Positions 61,698 through 64,000 of a DNA stretch of 64,000 nucleotides are shown in pieces. This stretch comes from UBA8231 sp036011085 (lineage in GTDB: Bacteria; Latescibacterota; UBA2968; UBA8231). The stretch is from positions 124,001 through 188,000 of the forward strand of contig DASCMS010000029.1 of NCBI GenBank assembly GCA_036011085.1, written 5' to 3'. The position numbers and the translations under genes were made by a program. The notes under the pieces are model-generated. The model saw only the letters and a list, made by a program, of their open reading frames with translations. It made no database searches and was not told the origin of the DNA. Numbering within the stretch: position 1 is the first letter of the stretch; each line of letters begins with the position of its first letter.

Positions 61698-63121
61698 TGG
61701 GTCTCTTCCGTGGCGGAGATGGTTCCGGCATCGAGCGTGAACCCGCCGCCGAGGGCAAGGTGCAGATCGATGCGGGTTTCGAGGCGTTGTCGCTGGACCG
61801 CCAGCAGTCGGCTCTCGGCATCGAAGGAGGCGCGCTGTGACGTGAGCAGCGTCAGCAGGTCGGTGAGCCCCTTGGCATACCTCTGCTCGGCCAGGATTCG
61901 GGCATCCGTCGACTCCCGTGACGCCGCTGTCAGAGCTGACTCCTGGTTGGCAAGCAAGCCTTCGGCCGCCAGTCCGCTCTCGACCTCGGCGAAAGCGCGC
62001 AGGGCCGCCTGGGCGTACCCGACGACAGCCCGTTCAGCATGGGCTTCGGCCAGATCGATGCCGGCCCGCAACCGTCCGCCCTGGAACAGGGGCTGGGTCA
62101 GATTGCCTACCAGGTTCCAGACACCGAAGTCACCGTCCAGCAGGTCGCCCAGCTCCTCGCTGGAACGGCCCCCGGAGGCGGTGAGACCGATGCGCGGGTA
62201 CAGGTTTCGCCTCGCTTCGGCTACCCGGGCGTCGCTGGCTGCGAGCCGCCGCTGTGCGGCGGCCAGGTCGGGACGGCGGCCGATCAACTCCGCCGGCAGA
62301 CCCGCGGGAATGGGGGAGGGCACACCCGGTAGCCGTGTCGATGTGCGCAACCGTCCTGCAGGGTAGCGACCGACGAGGACCTCGAGCTGACGTACGGCGA
62401 CGTCGAGCTGCAATCGCCGCTGGTGCATGACGGATTCAGCCGACGACAGACTGGCGCGTGACAGGAGCAGGTCCAACGTCGGCCGCAAACCTCGCTCGTA
62501 GCGCGACTGCACCTGCCGGTTGGACAGGTCGTAGCTCTGAACCGTGGCCTCCGCCAGGTTGACCTGCCGCTGCGCCTCGACCACGCCGAAGTAGGCCCGC
62601 AGCGTCTGGGCCACCAACGACAGGCGGGCGGCACGCCAGTCGGCCTCCACCGCCTGCAGATCGGCGATCGTCGCCGCATGACCGGCTCGCAGGCGACCCC
62701 ACAGATCCAGCTCCCAACTGACGGCCACATCGGCGGAAAACGATGTCGATGTCGTCGACTGCGTCTGTCCGGCCGCCCCGGGAATCGGGAAGCCGATGAA
62801 GCTGCGCTTGTTCCGTGATCCGGAACCCGCAGCCGACGCTTGTGGCAGGCGGGCGGCACCGGCGATCCGTGCCTGCGCCTGCGAGGCGGCGACATTGGCC
62901 GCGGCAATCTGCACCGAGTGGTTGTTCGTCAGCGCTTCCCGTACCAGATGCACAGCCAGCGTGTCCTCGAAACTCGTCCACCATCGGTCAAGCACGGGGG
63001 TGGTGTCACGCTTCGTCGTCCAGCTTTCCGGCACCAGGTCGGGCGCGGCCCTGGGCGCCGGGGTTGAAGAAGCGCAGGACCAGAGCATCAGTACTGCGGG
63101 CAGAAGTCTTGCAGGATTCAT
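61694..63121 (-). CDS. Outer-membrane efflux channel, TolC/NodT family lipoprotein
   Basis: 475 residues. A signal peptide ends in a lipobox-like WSCAS. Two tandem OEP repeats with long helices follow, for example SYDLSNRQVQSRYERGL and RIGLTASGGRSSEELGDL, ending in an Ala/Arg-rich helical region. The channel trimer crosses the outer membrane and periplasm. The start overlaps the tetR stop by 4 bp, and its own stop overlaps the adaptor start, so the whole set is one message. Confidence 0.95.
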   Translation of the reverse strand: MNPARLLPAVLMLWSCASSTPAPRAAPDLVPESWTTKRDTTPVLDRWWTSFEDTLAVHLVREALTNNHSVQIAAANVAASQAQARIAGAARLPQASAAGSGSRNKRSFIGFPIPGAAGQTQSTTSTSFSADVAVSWELDLWGRLRAGHAATIADLQAVEADWRAARLSLVAQTLRAYFGVVEAQRQVNLAEATVQSYDLSNRQVQSRYERGLRPTLDLLLSRASLSSAESVMHQRRLQLDVAVRQLEVLVGRYPAGRLRTSTRLPGVPSPIPAGLPAELIGRRPDLAAAQRRLAASDARVAEARRNLYPRIGLTASGGRSSEELGDLLDGDFGVWNLVGNLTQPLFQGGRLRAGIDLAEAHAERAVVGYAQAALRAFAEVESGLAAEGLLANQESALTAASRESTDARILAEQRYAKGLTDLLTLLTSQRASFDAESRLLAVQRQRLETRIDLHLALGGGFTLDAGTISATEETQ

Positions 63122-63795
63122 GGGGTCAGGTTGCTCTCTTTCCGGGACACAGGATCCGCGACCGGGGCGCGGAATCCAGCCGCAGCGTAGGTCGTCAATC
63201 TCTGCAGGAGGCCGTCGACGTCGTCCGGATCACAGGTGCCGGAGGACAGGACGCAGATCAGATCGCCCGCGGCGATCGTGTGGGCGAGGCTGCCGATGAG
63301 GAAGTGCATCCGCCAGAGAAGCTCCGTCTGCGGCAGATCGGGCAGAATCCGTCCCAGGACCTCGGCAAAGCGCTCCGCCATCGGTCGGAACTGACTCAGA
63401 GCCTGCATCTTCACCTCATTGGGTTCGGCGAATACCCGTCCCATGAGGCAGGCGAAGTGCATTCCACCCGGGTCACTCGATGCCCGCAACCGCAGGGGAG
63501 GCGCGAGGAAGGCGTGCAGTACGTCCTCTAGACCCGGTGGCTCCGGCGTGGCAGCCTGCTCGGCCAAGTCCAGCAGCCGGAAGCGCTCATGATTGAGCGG
63601 CTCGATCCGCCTGTGAAAGACGGCACCGATCAGTCCCTCCTTGGACCCGAAGTGGTAGTTGACGGAGGCCAGGTTGACATTGGCCGCGGAGGTGATGGCG
63701 CGCAGTGACGTGCCATCCAGTCCATGGCCGGCAAAGAGGCCTTCGGCGGCGTCCAGCAGTCGGACCCGCGTATCTCGCGTATCTGTGGTGCTCAT
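63118..63795 (-). CDS. TetR-family transcriptional repressor
   Basis: 225 residues from ATG 63795; the open frame continues to 63945, but the operator lies in between. The HTH is in TSLRAITSAANVNLASVNYH, followed by FGSKEGLI, the usual TetR pattern. The C-terminal ligand domain is helical, with a TetR_C-like MHFACLMGRVFAEPNE. It is the first gene of the efflux run and probably controls it. A palindrome with ACGTATGA half-sites overlaps the putative -10 box, supporting autorepression. Confidence 0.9.
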   Translation of the reverse strand: MSTTDTRDTRVRLLDAAEGLFAGHGLDGTSLRAITSAANVNLASVNYHFGSKEGLIGAVFHRRIEPLNHERFRLLDLAEQAATPEPPGLEDVLHAFLAPPLRLRASSDPGGMHFACLMGRVFAEPNEVKMQALSQFRPMAERFAEVLGRILPDLPQTELLWRMHFLIGSLAHTIAAGDLICVLSSGTCDPDDVDGLLQRLTTYAAAGFRAPVADPVSRKESNLTP

Positions 63796-63823
63796 GGTCA
63801 GGGGATCTCCAGCGATGAAACGA

Positions 63824-63840
63824 ACGTATGAATCATACGT
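63824..63840 (-). promoter_or_regulatory. Operator and promoter of the tetR-efflux operon
   Basis: A perfect inverted repeat ACGTATGA-A-TCATACGT (17 bp) lies 28 bp upstream of tetR. On the minus strand a TATGAT -10-like box lies inside it. A shorter inverted repeat, CATAC...GTATG, and the palindrome AACATATGTT (63848-63857) are nearby, which suggests two or more dimers bind. Confidence 0.65.
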
Positions 63841-63907
63841 CTGTATGAACATATGTTGGACCGAGAGAGGCGCAACCCCCGCTGAGCAATCGGTGACAAT
63901 ACACAGG

Positions 63908-64000
63908 TTGACAGCCCCGGCAGGCCGGGTATCTTTTCGCCCCAATCACTGGTGCAGCCCAGCGCAAGCTCTGGCTGCACAGAGCCGGCCCGTGAGAAGA
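63908..64000 (+). promoter_or_regulatory. Rightward promoter and hairpin at the window edge
   Basis: TTGACA (63908-63913) and TATCTT (63930-63935) are 16 bp apart on the plus strand. About 17 bp later an inverted repeat, GTGCAGCC (63952-63959) and GGCTGCAC (63973-63980), can form a stable hairpin that may extend by CAG/CTG with one bulge. It could be the leader or start of a structured RNA or gene beyond the window. No known RNA family can be assigned from this piece. Confidence 0.35.

Noticed and set aside
1..64000. CRISPR arrays, tRNA or rRNA genes, insertion sequences
   Set aside because: No regular direct repeats with spacers, no T-loop-like GTTCGA contexts with matching acceptor stems, and no transposase-like protein were found by eye; a dedicated search would be more sensitive.

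Overview
The window is dense, GC-rich DNA from a bacterium with two membranes. The evidence for two membranes is lipoproteins with lipoboxes, lspA, a TolC-type channel with an RND pump, and two beta-barrel proteins ending in Phe. A secreted M6-like protease ends in a YPNPFN...GVYLYQL...RMLLLR tail typical of the FCB group and related candidate phyla. Together with enolase-superfamily, Gfo/Idh/MocA, GH38, URO-D-like and DUF6807 genes and a fused secDF, this suggests an uncultivated FCB-type lineage such as Latescibacterota. That placement is inference; there is no rRNA here. GTG and TTG starts are common. I saw no tRNA, rRNA, CRISPR array, insertion sequence or transposase.

Layout. 1-1310: end of a barrel protein and a Gly/Tyr-rich lipoprotein, closed by a terminator. 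1327-8912 (-): envelope run with a 3-hydroxyacyl-CoA dehydrogenase, NlpC/P60 lipoprotein, GT87-like glycosyltransferase, TPR lipoprotein, a 1,090-residue peptidase/propeller/barrel fusion, and a lipoprotein. 9027-12701 (+): Gfo/Idh/MocA oxidoreductase and GH38 alpha-mannosidase, followed by two copies of a 64-bp stem-loop repeat. 12862-15000 (-): large unknown protein. 15195-18053 (+): 14-blade Reg_prop/Y_Y_Y protein ending in an ABC-2-permease-like tail. 18293-30434 (-): housekeeping run ispB, apbE, secDF, antiporter-like protein, yggS, yggT, ileS, dksA/traR-like, lspA, rluD.

30578-33590 (+): galactonate-dehydratase-like enzyme, an AT-rich promoter/operator with two small genes, and a CBM9-like secreted protein. 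33547-37217 (-): D-cysteine desulfhydrase/ACC-deaminase-like enzyme, glcD and glcE. 37438-40268 (+): ABC exporter with N-terminal extra domains plus DUF1854, a pair known near cyanophycin genes. 40355-42840 (-): unknown protein, macrodomain hydrolase, GT2 glycosyltransferase. 42884-44005 (+): map and a small unknown gene. 44084-48142 (-): TlpA-like thioredoxin and dnaE. 48375-52273 (+): M6-like protease and URO-D-like protein. 52281-53252 (-): second Gfo/Idh/MocA protein. 53408-57120 (+): compact wecB, UDP-glucuronate-decarboxylase-like, DUF6807, methyltransferase operon. 57136-63795 (-): tetR, outer-membrane factor, adaptor and RND pump, all overlapping by 4 bp, with a palindromic operator ahead of tetR.

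The most unusual items are the Reg_prop chimera, the peptidase/propeller/barrel fusion, the paired stem-loop repeats, the AT-rich control region with its small genes, and the orphan ABC/DUF1854 pair. Several starts are non-canonical or uncertain and are flagged in their entries. No stretch over about 300 bases lacks a gene; the longer gaps have their own entries.
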